From Rhynchopus sp. YZ270_cl-10 (taxonomy: Eukaryota > Euglenozoa > Diplonemea > Diplonemida > Diplonemidae): a stretch of 64,000 nucleotides of DNA. Of the stretch, positions 53,601-64,000 are shown in pieces. Position 1 is the stretch's first letter, and every line of letters begins with the position of its first letter. The notes under the pieces are model-generated. The model was not told the origin of the DNA, did no database searches, and saw only the letters and a list, made by a program, of their open reading frames with translations. The stretch lies in NCBI GenBank assembly GCA_964035575.1, contig OZ037854.1, forward strand, positions 682,001 to 746,000, in the 5' to 3' direction. Made by a program: the position numbers and the translations under genes.

Positions 53601-55683
53601 TCCCCGAGTGTTGCGCATTCTACGGTTCCGGAGGGTGGGAGTGAGGCCAGGATTATTGGATGCGCTGCGGCGAATATGAGACTTCTTGTGCAGGCATGGC
53701 AGCAGAGCGAAGGAGATGAACGTAACAAGGTAGAGCGGTTGCAGGCACAGCTTAATACCTTTGAAGCGGATGCGGACGAAGCTGCTTCGGCATCTGCATC
53801 GCAAGCATTGTCTCTCCGTGCTTCCACGGTAGGCTCGCGAAGCAATATGCAAACACCGCACAACCGTGCCAGCGAAGACATGCTGCTTCTCAGACAAACC
53901 CTCGAAGCAAAATCCAAAGAGTACGCCGCCCTCCAACAGGAGCTCCAAAACAACCGCCAGCGTGCAGAGGAAAAGCACAAACGCATCGCCTCTCTCCAAG
54001 AGCTCACTGAAGAGAGAAGCCGTCTTCTCCAAGAGGAACGCCACAGAACGTATCAACTGCAGAGAGAGCTGCAGCATCTGAAAGGGCAGATGCGCGACGG
54101 AAATGGACGGCGCAGTTCTGAACGTGAAAGGGACCTTGAAGAGCGCCTGGCAGATGCCGAAGCTGAGATTGAGCGTGGTGTGCGGACAGAGGACTCTGTC
54201 AACACATTGCAGGGCAAGCTTGCGGCCCTCGAATCCACTTTGCAAGACGTCACTGCGCAGACTGTTGCCGACAAAGAAAAGCAGGAACACCTCGAACAAC
54301 GTCTCCTCGACAGCCAAGAACAGGTCAAACTCCAGCAGGTCCTTCTTGCCTCACAATCCGAAGAAGACGAGAAGACAGATGACATCAAAGCACGCCTCTC
54401 CCAAATGGAGGCACAAAAGCGGGATTTGGAGGCCGAAGTACTTCACCTCACTGACAAGGTCATGCAACAGGAGACGCAGAACGCTGCCCTCCAGCTCCGT
54501 TGCGACGACACTGCAAGAGAACTCCGCGAACTGCAGGGTAAATGCGACGACCTGCAGGCGGCAGCGTCTGCAGCAGCAAGACAACGGGCGGCTACACCTC
54601 CAGCCACAACAGACACACGCAACTTCACCCCCCCTCCGAGACCAGCCACCACAGAGGCACCCGAGACACAGAACGCCACACCAGCAGAACGGTCTATCAT
54701 CGCGAACTCCGCCATCAGCATGTCCCCTCCTGATCCGAGACCGGACCTGCGTGTAGGCATGATGCGTGCACAGAAGGGCGCACCCCCTCCAATGCAGGTA
54801 CCGAGGCCGCCTCCTGCGGGGAAGGTAGCTGGTGGTAGTGGTGGTGCTGTGCCGCAGCGTTCTGTGCAGGCAGCGCCGCCGCCGCAGTATGCGTTCCCAC
54901 CGAGGTCGGCGCAGGGTGGTAGTGATAAGCGTGCATTGTCTCCGGTGGAGCAGAAGCGCGTCGCAATGGGTCTTATGCAAAAGCAGAAGGCGGCAGCTGT
55001 CGGTGCGCATGCCGTGCACCAACCCCCGAGAGTTCCAGTGGTTGTGGTTGCATCGATACCGTCGCCCGAGAAGGGGAGGGCCAAGAGGTATGTGGGTTAT
55101 GGCGAGGGGCATTGATTGAGTCGTGTTGGGCTCCCCTGGTTGGGTCTGACTTTTTTGTGTTTTGATGAGAATTGTGTGCTTTTTTATGTGATATATGAAA
55201 ACAACAACCTCTTCGCAGGCGCCTGTCCGGTGGTGTGTCCTCGGGAGTGTCATCGTCGCCGTCTACAACCTCAAGCATGTCCTCCTCCGGACTGCTGCTG
55301 TCCGGAACACCGAGTCCAAGGGTATGTCAGAAGCAACTACGGGTTGTAGTGTGGTGCCTTCGTCACCGTTGACGAAGGTGGGTCAGCGTGTGGGAGTGTT
55401 GGTGATATTTATTGGCAACCGTTTTTCAATTATTTGTAAGAAAAAAAAACCATCATTCTTTTGCAGACAACGTCAGGACGCGACCAGCAGGGAAGGAGGC
55501 TTTCATCATCATCCAGCACGTCGGGTGGATCGGGTGGGGTATGCATGATTTTTTATTTGGGTTTTTGCTCTGTTGTCTTGACTATCGTTCACGAAGAGTT
55601 GGGTGAAGCGAACGGGAGTACCTGCACGCTCACAACTCTACAAGCGGTGGTCCGGGCCTGACGGACCGGCTTCCCTTTTTTGA
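50694..55683 (+). CDS. WD40 and coiled-coil scaffold protein
   Basis: Start MPASNSSWQGPP follows a pyrimidine-rich leader. The main exon encodes WD40-type repeats at about residues 30-335 (VISGGKDAVIRIWN, LLASCSLDGRIVLWDL), then long heptad-rich coiled coil (about 340-1290) interrupted by low-complexity linkers near 376-409 and 688-730, then a Pro/Ala-rich tail. Unspliced, the frame stops at 55115. A better model uses donor 55088 (AAGAG|GTATGT) and continues through 55219-55321, 55467-55538 and 55597 (or 55645)-55683. These exons stay in frame and encode a Ser/Gly-rich tail (SSSPSTTSSMSSSGLLL ... RWSGPDGPASLF). The total is about 1,540 residues. The architecture suggests a cytoskeletal, centrosomal/basal-body or trafficking scaffold; I cannot name an orthologue. 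Neighbours give no functional hint. Confidence 0.75.
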
Positions 55684-56190
55684 ACGCCAAACATATTTGA
55701 ACGACTCTTGATTCATTGCGAAACCATCCCACACACACACCCTCCCACCCCCACAGCAACCAAGGCCGACAACCAGGAACATGCGCCACTGAGGGGAAAG
55801 AGGAGAGCGGATACGTTCAATTGTGAACCCCTCCTCCGCAGCCACCCTACACACCACACACCACACACCCCACCCTAACCCCATGTGTACATGCCCCGCC
55901 ATGCCTCCTTGGAGACGAGAGGTTCACCCTGGGGGGTTTGCCCCAATGTGCAGATCGGGAAAATCTAAAAAAAAATAAAAATAACCTCAGCAAGCTCCCC
56001 TCCCTACACCTCTACATCCTTATTCCTCCCCTCCCCCCTTTTTTTGTCGTAGATTATAACATAAGAAAGAAGGGGCGTTTTTGTGTGCTCAGTACGACAC
56101 AAACTCGTTTTCTCGTTTTTTCTCAAGATGTGTACGTCAGTATCATCCAATTTTTTGTTAGTTTTCACATTTTTTGAATCTAATTTTTTT
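55684..56190. other. Spacer, nothing recognised
   Basis: Contains a CACCACACACC-type microsatellite near 55845-55880. No gene or element seen. Confidence 0.5.
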
Positions 56191-59100
56191 GATAAAACAA
56201 CTTGTTGTCAATTCTAAAAAGATTGGAGGCAGCGCTGCAGGGCAAACAAAACGGATTGAAAAAAACAGAAGCTTGCTTGTTTTCTTTGAGTACTCAATTA
56301 ACCACAACAACCGTACTTCAGTTTAACACATTTTTTCACCTTTTTGTTTTCCCGGCTTTGAGCGCACAAACAAAATGGATAACGTAGTTTTTGCAGGATC
56401 AGAAACGACGCGTAGAGGCATCTTCTTGTTTCTTAACAGCACTGGTGCCCCCCGTGCTGTTATGCCATCCGTCAGGGGGCACCAGTGCTTCGAATGGCCG
56501 CCACAGAGTTGGTCGGTAACACAGACGACGAGTCTGTTCCCATCCATGGGGTCAATCCCCAAGTTACTCAAATGTAACACTTAGTGGCTTGTCCACGCCC
56601 AGTGACTTGTCCACGTGCAGTGGCTTGTCCTTAGTTGCTTTAATGTAACTAGTTACTCAAATGTAACACTTAGTGGCTTGTCCACGCCCAGTGACTTGTC
56701 CACGTGCAGTGGCCTGTCCTTAGTTACTCAAATGTAACACTTAGTGGCTTGTCCACGCCCAGTGACTTGTCCACGTGCAGTGGCTTGTCCTTAGTTGCTT
56801 TAATGTAACTAGTTACTCAAATGTGACACTTAGTGGCTTGTCCACGCCCAGTGACTTGTCCACGTGCAGTGGCTTGTCCTTAGTTGCTTTAATGTAACTA
56901 GTTACTCAAATGTAACACTTAGTGGCTTGTCCACGCCCAGTGACTTGTCCACGTGCAGTGGCCTGTCCTTAGTTACTCAAATGTAACACTTAGTGGCTTG
57001 TCCACGCCCAATGACTTGTCCACGTGCAGTGGCTTGTCCTTAGTTGCTTTAATGTAACTAGTTACTCAAATGTGACACTTAGTGGCTTGTCCACGCCCAG
57101 TGACTTGTCCACGTGCAGTGGCTTGTCCTTAGTTGCTTTAATGTAACTAGTTACTCAAATGTAACACTTAGTGGCTTGTCCACGCTCAGTGACTTGTCCA
57201 CGTGCAGTGGCCTGTCCTTAGTTACTCAAATGTAACACTTAGTGGCTTGTCCACGCCCAGTGACTTGTCCACGAGGAGTGGCTTGTCTTTAGTTACTCAA
57301 ATGTAACACTTAGTGGCTTGTCCACGCTCAGTGACTTGTCCACGAGGAGTGGCTTGTCTTTAGTTACTCAAATGTGACACTTAGTGGCTTGTCCACGCCC
57401 AGTGACTTGTCCACGAGCAGTGGCTTGTCCTTAGTTACTCAAATGTAACACTTAGTGGCTTGTCCACACTCAGTGACTTGTCCACGATGAGTGGCCTGTC
57501 CCTAGTTACTCAATGTAACACTTAGTGACCTGTCCTTAGTTACTCAAATGTAACACTTGTCCACGCTCAGTGACTTGTCCACGAGGACCTGTCCTTAATT
57601 ACTCAAATGTAACGCTTAGTGGCTTGTCCACGCCCAATGACTTGGCCACGAGGAGTGGCCTGTCCTTAGTTACGCAAATGTAGCACTTAGTGACTTGTCC
57701 ACGATGAGTGGCTTGTCCACGTTCAGCGACTTGTCCACGAGGAGTGGCCTGTCCATGCTTAGTTACTTGTTATAATGCTTTGTTGTCCACGTTTAGTGGC
57801 TTGTTGTAACGCTTTAGGGCTTGTCCATCGCCGCTTCGTGGACATGGGAGCAGTGGTCGCTTACCAGGATGCCACGAATGCCGCAGATAAAAGCTCAAGC
57901 AGGAGAAGATCGGAGGTGGCCAGGTTTTTGGGAACCCCGCGTCTCACAAGAATCAGCGGAAGGAGGCGCCGAAGGACACGGACCCCAAGTGACACAAGAC
58001 TACCAACACACGACCCACGACCTTCCTTCCACTATCTTCACCAACCCTTCCAGCTCCCATAAGGCTCCCAACCAGCACTTCGAGATATGGATGCCAGAAC
58101 TGACCTACTGTCGTCTGCGCCTCATCGACTTCCCTTCACCAACGCTACCCATATTTACAACACTACACACTTTCCCGTCTTGCCTCCTGTTACAGAAGGC
58201 GAGGTTACCTATTTCTCCAACAGCTGAAGACACAGCTCCCGAACAGTGCTACATCAACGAGACCCTGCTGTGTGCAACGATCAGGGATATGCTCTGACCA
58301 ACTGCTATTTTCAGGAGCTCGGTTTTCGAGCTTAGTCCTTTTGCAGTTTGGCTTGCACATCAAGGCTCGACCCTCTTCGGAACCGTACATTCCAAATGCG
58401 CAGACTCCCCATGGGATACAGACCTGCTCCTCAGCCGGTTAAGCTGTCTCATCTACTCTTGAAGCGGAAAGCGTTCACTCAGTAGAGGCGGTACAATTCT
58501 TTTGGTTGGATAGCGTAGTTTTCGCAGGATCAGAAACGACGCGTAGAGGCATCTTCACGCTTCAGAGCACTATGCACTTGTTACAGGTTGACGTTGGGAG
58601 AAGTCTCACCACTATAACTGAGGGTTCTGTTGCAGGCCTTCATGTGAGCCTCGTTGAGAGGTTTGTGGCTTGTCCACACACTGGGACTCTGATGTCCTAC
58701 TACGTCCCGTGCTTCTCTGGAGGACAGAGTGCTGCAAAGGACAGGATTTATCCATGGGAGCTAGACGTCATAACGTGTCAAAGTTACCAGCATCTACGCT
58801 GATGCGTCATAGGCAGGAGGTTGTTTGACTTTTGTTGCATTTACCAACAGGCAGTATGGGCGGCTGTCGCCTTGCTGGCTTCTTTTCTGCCGAACTGCGC
58901 CGTGACTATCCACATCGGCAACACAGGGGTTCTTGCTAGCTTGGATGGTAATGATTGCGACGTCTCTCTTGAACCCCGGCTCTACTACCGCTCCGCTATA
59001 TTCTCTTCACAGCAACACGAAGAGACATCCACCTGGTGCGCGTATCACTACAGCTTGACGTTGGACGAAGTCTCACCACTACAAACTGAGGGTTCTGATG

Positions 59101-60367
59101 TTGGCCTTCATGTAAACCTCGTTGAGAGGACAATTAACATGGCTCCAAAATGGATCACTAATATGGCGACTTCTCAACACTTTGGACCTCACCTAGGAGC
59201 AGAGTATGCTTTTCTGGTGATGCCTCATCGCTGTGCTTAGGGGCTGGTCCACGCACTGGGACTACCGATGTCCGACTCCTCTGGATGTCAGAATGCGACA
59301 TAGACTAGGTTTGATTTGGCAGGGAAGGGAAGAAGGAACTGTATGCAGTATTTATGCTGCCACCCTGCTGGCAACTTGTCTGCCGAACCGCGCCGTGACT
59401 GTCCACGTCGACAACACAGGGGTTATTGCTAGCTTGGATTGCGGCGTCTCTCTTGAACCCCGACTCTACTGCTGCTCCACTACATTATCTCCACAGCAAC
59501 GTTAATCCACCTGTTTTGCGTCCGGTTCGACAGACCACCCTACTGACATCCCTTCCCGTCTACTAGACCCCGGATTTCGTAACCGTATTCACGTACCGTA
59601 ATAACGTACGCTGAGCCAATCCTCCGTTGTAGAACGATTCTCTGACTGTCCGTGGGGCGTAGGGAGTGCCTTCTCCCTCGATGCCCCGATATAAAATCTC
59701 CCTCTCTCCCAGCGGAGCTTACTGTAGTTTCTTGCTGTATAAAAAAAAAAAAAAAGAAAAAGAAAAAGCCTCAAGCCTCAAATCACACTGTTCACGTGGT
59801 GGAAGTGGAATACAGGAACTGAGAGGAACCGATTTTTTGCGAGCTGATGTACTGATAACATCACACACTCGGACTAGTCATCCTCGAGGTCACCTCGTTT
59901 TCCCCCTTTTAGCCTCTTATAGAACAAGGGGGGAGGGGAGGGGGGTGTTCCAATAATGACCGGCTTTGAGCGCACAAACAAAAGACCCGATCTTTTTTGA
60001 TAAAACAACTTGTTGTCAATTCTAAAAAGATTGGAGGCAGCGCTGCAGGGCAAACAAAACGGATTGAAAAAAACAGAAGCTTGCTTGTTTTCTTTGAGTA
60101 CTCAATTAACCACAACAACCGTACTTCAGTTTAACACATTTTTTCACCTTTTTGTTTTCCCGGCTTTGAGCGCACAAACAAAAGACCCGATCTTTTTTTG
60201 CAATTTTTTTAGGCAGCGCTGCGGGCAAACAAAACGGATTGAAAAAAAAAACAGAAGCTTGCTTGTTTTCTTTTAGTACTCAATTAACCACAACAACCGT
60301 ACTTCAGTTTAACACATTTTTTTTTTTTTTCACCTTTTTGTTTTCCGGCTTTGAGCGCACAAACAAA
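56191..60367 (+). mobile_element. Decayed retroelement region with flanking direct repeats
   Basis: A ~185 bp sequence (from GATAAAACAACTTGTTGTCA to GGCTTTGAGCGCACAAACAA) lies at 56191-56374 and again at 59999-60182, with a third shortened copy at 60212-60367. Between the first two, 58500-59510 carries RNase H-like remains in two partly repeated blocks (IYADAS-like start; AVTIHIGNTGVLASLD and AVTVHVDNTGVIASLD). The flanking repeats may be terminal repeats of an LTR- or DIRS-type element, but a tandem arrangement at the right side makes this uncertain. The element is old and broken many times over. It also contains a minisatellite (56562-57800) and an internal duplication of GGATCAGAAACGACGCGTAG (56398 and 58529). 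Confidence 0.5.
56562..57800 (+). repeat. ~71/88 bp minisatellite
   Basis: Tandem units built from TTACTCAAATGTAACACTTA, GTGGCTTGTCCACGCCCAGT and GACTTGTCCACG. Unit starts fall at 56567, 56654, 56725, 56814, 56903 and 56974, so units of ~71 and ~88 bp alternate in a higher-order pattern. The 88 bp form adds GTTGCTTTAATGTAACTA. Units degenerate and shorten towards the right. Confidence 0.9.
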
Positions 60368-60450
60368 AGACCCGATCTTTTTTCTTCTTTTCTACTCCTG
60401 ATTTGTCTTTTTTTTATATACACCCCTCCCTCCCTCCCCTCCCTTTAAGA

Positions 60451-60520
60451 CAGTGCTGTAAGAATACGGGATACGTATCCGGATACGGATACGTATTCTT
60501 ACCGTATTCTTTCAGCACTG
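60451..60520. mobile_element. 70 bp MITE with exact 8 bp target duplication
   Basis: CAGTGCTGTAAGAATACGG is inverted as CCGTATTCTTTCAGCACTG, one mismatch. CTTTAAGA stands on both sides (60443-60450, 60521-60528). The 8 bp duplication and CAGTG ends fit the hAT superfamily. The interior is almost only GGATACGTATCC-like palindrome, so the element is essentially one hairpin. Confidence 0.9.
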
Positions 60521-60980
60521 CTTTAAGATGGTTGTTGCAAGCAGTGAGACGCATCTTCGGATGTTCTTTTGTTTCGTTTCTTTTTAATGTAGAGAGTTAC
60601 AAATATTGAGTCACCTTTTTGGATCTGTAAAGGGGTAAAACGTTCGGATCTGTTCGTCAACTGCTTCCGGAAGAAAAAAAAAGATGTGATTCAAAACCAT
60701 TTGTGGAAAGGGATATAAAAAAAATGAAAATAAAGAGCGGGTTTCAAATTCGTTGCAGTTTTATTTTTTTTTAATTCTGTTCTCTCGATATCGCTAGCGA
60801 GGGATCAGCTCATTTGTCACAGTTTTCTTTCGTCATATTTCAAAAAAAAGTTATTTTTTTGTAGCCTGAGAGTATCCTCAATTTGAAATGCTCTTTCCCA
60901 CTAGATTTTTTTTTTGTTTTTTTTTGTTTTTGCACTTTCACCTTTCATTCTGGTGTCGCAGTATGTCACACTTTTCTTCT

Positions 60981-61090
60981 GAATACCGTACCTGTAAATA
61001 TGTTGGACCGTAAAAATGTTGGGACAGCCCAAAAAAGGCTCGCTCGTCCCAACATTATTACGGTCCAACATATTTACAGGTACAGTATTC
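60981..61090. mobile_element. 110 bp foldback MITE
   Basis: GAATACCGTACCTGTAAATA plus TGTTGGACCGTAA is inverted at the right (TTACGGTCCAACA, TATTTACAGGTACAGTATTC) with one mismatch. Inner arms ATGTTGGGAC / GTCCCAACAT follow. No clear target duplication. Confidence 0.8.
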
Positions 61091-61801
61091 TCACCACATT
61101 CCTTCAACCCACGTGTTAAACAACCCTCCCTTTTTAGGTCCCAAAAGTAAGATATAGATTTTCCCTCTTTTGTTTAGAGCAATTTTCCCCTAAAAATGCA
61201 CAAAAAAAAAGGTGCCGTTTCAAAAAAAAAAAAAGTTAGTGGAGCACACTCTAGGGTGGCTACACTAATACAACCAAGTTTTCAAAAAAAAAAAAAAAAT
61301 ACTCAGATGTAACAAAATAGCCCGCCCCCATACTTTTTGCAAAACCACTCTCAAAAAGACCCTCCTTTTTATACCCCACCTCTCCCCCCCTTCCCAGCTG
61401 AGAAAGAGGATAAGGCTTTATCTTATACACCGTTCCTCTGACTCCGTGTCTACAGCACTATTCAAAAATAAACAGCGCACAAAGCATTTTCAAAACAATC
61501 AAATGAGAGTGGAGTTCATCATCGGGTGTCTACACTAATACAACCAAGTTTTCAAACAAAAAGCATTTTCAAACCCTCTATCACACACCACTCCCAACAG
61601 AGCTACAACCCCCTTTTTTTTTCAAAAAGAAGAAAAAAACCCCTCTATTCCAATCAATACACCATACGATGCACACCACATTACTTTAGGCATTTTATTG
61701 TTTTCCCCTTTTCCCGTATCGATTTCTTTGTCCATTTTGTGTATTTTTTTGCCATCTTTTTTTCTCCCTTTCTCATCATTTCTTGAAGTGAATTTTTTCT
61801 A

Positions 61802-64000
61802 ATGTACCTTAAAGGGATTTGTGTTGTGCTGCAGATTTGTGTCGCTGGTGTGCTTGGAAAACCAAAGGGGGAACCTGAAACGGACGTACCCAGCTCCTTG
61901 GTGGATGATCCTACTAAGAGGGTAAAGGGCTACCAGACGGTGCCCTCACCATTCTCTTCCACCTCTTCTGCAGCGGGCACCCAATCGCTTCTGCTTGCAG
62001 GCCGACTTCGCAGTTCTGCATCCCTTAATACATTCTATATGCAGCTGGAGGCTCCGTTTCTCTTGAACAACATTACCACATCCGATTTAGGGGAGAACAG
62101 TGCGTCCTGCATTTTCTCGGAAAAACTGCTGTCAATAAATTCTACTGATATCCCCTGCGCCTGGTGCGAAGAGGGAGTGGTGCTGTACGGCTCCCCAGGG
62201 GGTGGGGGCAGTACTGTGATTCCGTTGCCAGGAAAGGCGGTGCTGGTTGCTGCTGTGGAGGATATGGTGTTGGTGTTGTGTGAAGGGGTGATCGGTTCGG
62301 GGAAATATGTGATGAAGATGACGAAGGTGTCTTGGGGGGATGGATGGGAATACGAAACGGTTTCGAAGGATATAGACCTGGAGGGCACGCCAGTTCGCAT
62401 GGTTGCCGCGCATGAGTCAGTGGTGTTCCTCTTCGCAAATAAGATGTTGTTGTATGAAATGCACTTCTCCTGGCAGTCTCTGGTCCGCACAGCGTCCTCC
62501 GTCACCACATTCTCCATCTCCTTTTTTGAGTTCCGCATCAGTGGCTACTCATATTTCATGGGGGTAGGGCTAAATGGAGTCTTCAGTATCCTCCGTTCCA
62601 ATCTGGGTTCCTTATCAATTCATAGCACCGAATTGGTCATAACAGATGAAACCCGAATTTATCCAGGGGTAGGTTACGGGGTTTTTTATTTGACTGAATT
62701 TACTGACAATGTGCACAACCTTGTACGCTGCATATTCAACCCGCGTGACAATACTGTGCAGGTGGAAAAGCGGTTCAGGATGGAGATGGCTGTGGATCGG
62801 TTTTGGGTGTTTGGGAGCTATTTTGTCGGAGTTAGTACTGCAGGGACGCTGGAGGGGTTTGAAATGCGAGAATACGACTTTACGCAACCCACCTTGGTGT
62901 TACCTCCACCGCGTACCCCAGACAGAGACGACACCTTCCTGAGGAAGGAGGCCGGGGTGTTCGCGATGCCTCTTACCCCAGAGAAAATCGTTCTCCTCTC
63001 CGGCTTCCATCAAGACGACGTTTTGTACATCGCAAACGTTCCGGGCAGCTCCGGCGACGTCGAGGACTCTATCCCAACGCCCCCCAGCCTCTACCCCTGC
63101 ACCTCCCTCACTGCATTTTCCTCTCCCTTTCTGGGAGGGATCCTTACCTTGTGTGCAACCGAGGATGGGCACAGCCTTTTGCATATCTTTCCTATGTCAA
63201 TGAATATAACGGTCTTCGAAGACATGCAGGTTTTCAGTTTTGAGGAACACGAAGCAAACAATTTTACGGTGAAGGCTGCGGGGATAGATGGCCGCGTTAT
63301 GGTCGTTCTTCTCACCAACGAGACGCACTCCCTCCTGCAGTACTATGACCAGTGGAGAGCCACAGATCAGGAGTTTTTCCCGTTTCGAACCGCCTTCAAC
63401 AGCATAGCGCTGTTCGATAAGCAATTGGTCTGGGTGTCGGGCATGGATGTCCTCGTCTTTTACATAACTCAGCGCTCCTCTTACACCTCCAGAACGATTG
63501 ACATACAGCTAGATGGCCTGCTGTCCCCGGGGGGTGGGGTTTACTATTGGTATCCTGCGATTCTCTACAATGGCGCGTATTACAGTGGTGTTGCTGGAGG
63601 TGATGGGTTTGTTGTGTTGCGTATCAGCCCCACAGATATAACGTTGGACAAAGTGTATTCTTATAAGGGCTGCGGGGAAACGTATTCACAGTGTGCGGTG
63701 CACGGCATGATCTTCAGCTGTGCGGTGCAAACACCAAACGTAGCCGCTCCAAATAGCACTTTTGAGACCTCTCTTTTGCAGGTAAGGATCTCAGTGGACG
63801 GGCCGTTGACTGCAGCGCGGATAGCCTTGCCGTCTCCTGTCGTCTTCATCTTTGGCTCGGGGGTTATCAGTGAGAATGGTGATATGATACTTTTTTCCTC
63901 AAATTTTATGGGTCAATTGGCAGGCACAGCGCTGTCAGACGGAATGTGCACAACATCCGCCCCTACAGCAGTACCGATACTACCAGCCACGTCTGCGCCC
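61802..64000 (+). CDS. Secreted or type I surface protein, 3' end beyond window
   Basis: An unbroken 733-codon frame runs from ATG 61802 to the last base. MYLKGICVVLQICVAGVLG is a good signal peptide. The rest is a long ectodomain with alternating beta-like segments (VLVAAVEDMVLVLCEGV, FLFANKMLLYEM, MVVLLTNETHSLLQYY) that could form propeller blades, but I recognise no family. At least six N-glycosylation sequons are present (NIT, NST, NIT, NFT, NET, NST). The visible C-terminal end becomes Thr/Ser/Pro-rich (TTSAPTAVPILPATSAP), like a stalk before a membrane anchor or repeat region. CAG|GTAAGG at 63778-63786 resembles a donor, but the frame reads straight through. The start codon is the first in frame; an acceptor-like GTGCTGCAG just after it leaves a spliced leader exon possible. 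No functional link to neighbours is seen. Confidence 0.75.
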   Translation, partial: MYLKGICVVLQICVAGVLGKPKGEPETDVPSSLVDDPTKRVKGYQTVPSPFSSTSSAAGTQSLLLAGRLRSSASLNTFYMQLEAPFLLNNITTSDLGENSASCIFSEKLLSINSTDIPCAWCEEGVVLYGSPGGGGSTVIPLPGKAVLVAAVEDMVLVLCEGVIGSGKYVMKMTKVSWGDGWEYETVSKDIDLEGTPVRMVAAHESVVFLFANKMLLYEMHFSWQSLVRTASSVTTFSISFFEFRISGYSYFMGVGLNGVFSILRSNLGSLSIHSTELVITDETRIYPGVGYGVFYLTEFTDNVHNLVRCIFNPRDNTVQVEKRFRMEMAVDRFWVFGSYFVGVSTAGTLEGFEMREYDFTQPTLVLPPPRTPDRDDTFLRKEAGVFAMPLTPEKIVLLSGFHQDDVLYIANVPGSSGDVEDSIPTPPSLYPCTSLTAFSSPFLGGILTLCATEDGHSLLHIFPMSMNITVFEDMQVFSFEEHEANNFTVKAAGIDGRVMVVLLTNETHSLLQYYDQWRATDQEFFPFRTAFNSIALFDKQLVWVSGMDVLVFYITQRSSYTSRTIDIQLDGLLSPGGGVYYWYPAILYNGAYYSGVAGGDGFVVLRISPTDITLDKVYSYKGCGETYSQCAVHGMIFSCAVQTPNVAAPNSTFETSLLQVRISVDGPLTAARIALPSPVVFIFGSGVISENGDMILFSSNFMGQLAGTALSDGMCTTSAPTAVPILPATSAP

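Larger units (their letters stand above)
60368..61801. other. Spacer upstream of the secreted-protein gene
   Basis: AT-rich. It contains two small TIR elements and a 32 bp direct repeat (CTACACTAATACAACCAAGT, 61260 and 61530). No other gene is visible. Confidence 0.5.

Noticed and set aside
57775-58297. Overlapping 95- and 158-codon frames as a host gene
   Set aside because: They begin inside the minisatellite and lie within the decayed retroelement region. No recognisable domain.

Overview
This 64 kb window comes from a nuclear eukaryotic genome, most likely a protist. Genes are few, coding exons are long, cis-introns carry GTATG-type donors and AG acceptors, and the space between genes is AT-rich and packed with A/T runs, microsatellites, small inverted-repeat elements and decayed retroelements. 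I cannot place the organism. A CRN/RHS-like P-loop gene family and a LINE remnant with endonuclease and reverse-transcriptase motifs would suit several protist groups, including Euglenozoa, but neither is diagnostic.

Layout. 1-10.2 kb has no credible gene. It holds several short terminal-inverted-repeat (TIR) elements, a 2.5 kb CAGGG-ended element with another element nested in it, and at least five dispersed copies of a ~50 bp hairpin motif. 10.4-12.8 kb is a frameshifted copy (A) of a P-loop NTPase-like gene. 14.48-18.84 kb holds two adjacent copies of a ~2.1-2.2 kb TIR element. 19.1-19.8 kb is a four-unit ~183 bp tandem repeat. 20.3-29.5 kb is a large inverted structure: ~1.4 kb arms enclose a hAT transposase gene whose 5' part is duplicated head to head, plus palindromic tandem arrays. 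27-39.4 kb is dominated by foldback elements and unusual tandem arrays (TACTG, TACTGTG, TACTGGG, GTGTATACT, ACAGGTAC, GGTACCCC), with a broken LINE at about 33.9-35.6 kb.

41.3-43.9 kb carries copy B of the P-loop gene, flanked by a duplicated ~0.75-0.9 kb tail. 45.49-47.65 kb is a Spinster-like MFS transporter gene with one intron that carries a TA-flanked MITE. 50.69-55.68 kb is a large WD40 plus coiled-coil protein gene, probably with three short C-terminal exons. 56.2-60.4 kb is a decayed retroelement region with a ~1.2 kb minisatellite. 61.80 kb to the end is the 5' part of a secreted, N-glycosylated, Thr/Ser/Pro-stalked protein that runs off the window.

The four likely host genes (P-loop copy B, transporter, WD40/coiled-coil protein, secreted protein) share the plus strand but show no functional link. 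The most unusual feature is the repeat landscape: many arrays with different unit lengths are built on the self-complementary cores GTAC or GATC and sit inside or beside inverted-repeat elements. Paralogous copies give direct insertion evidence for one element (44.84-44.97 kb), and several others have exact target-site duplications.
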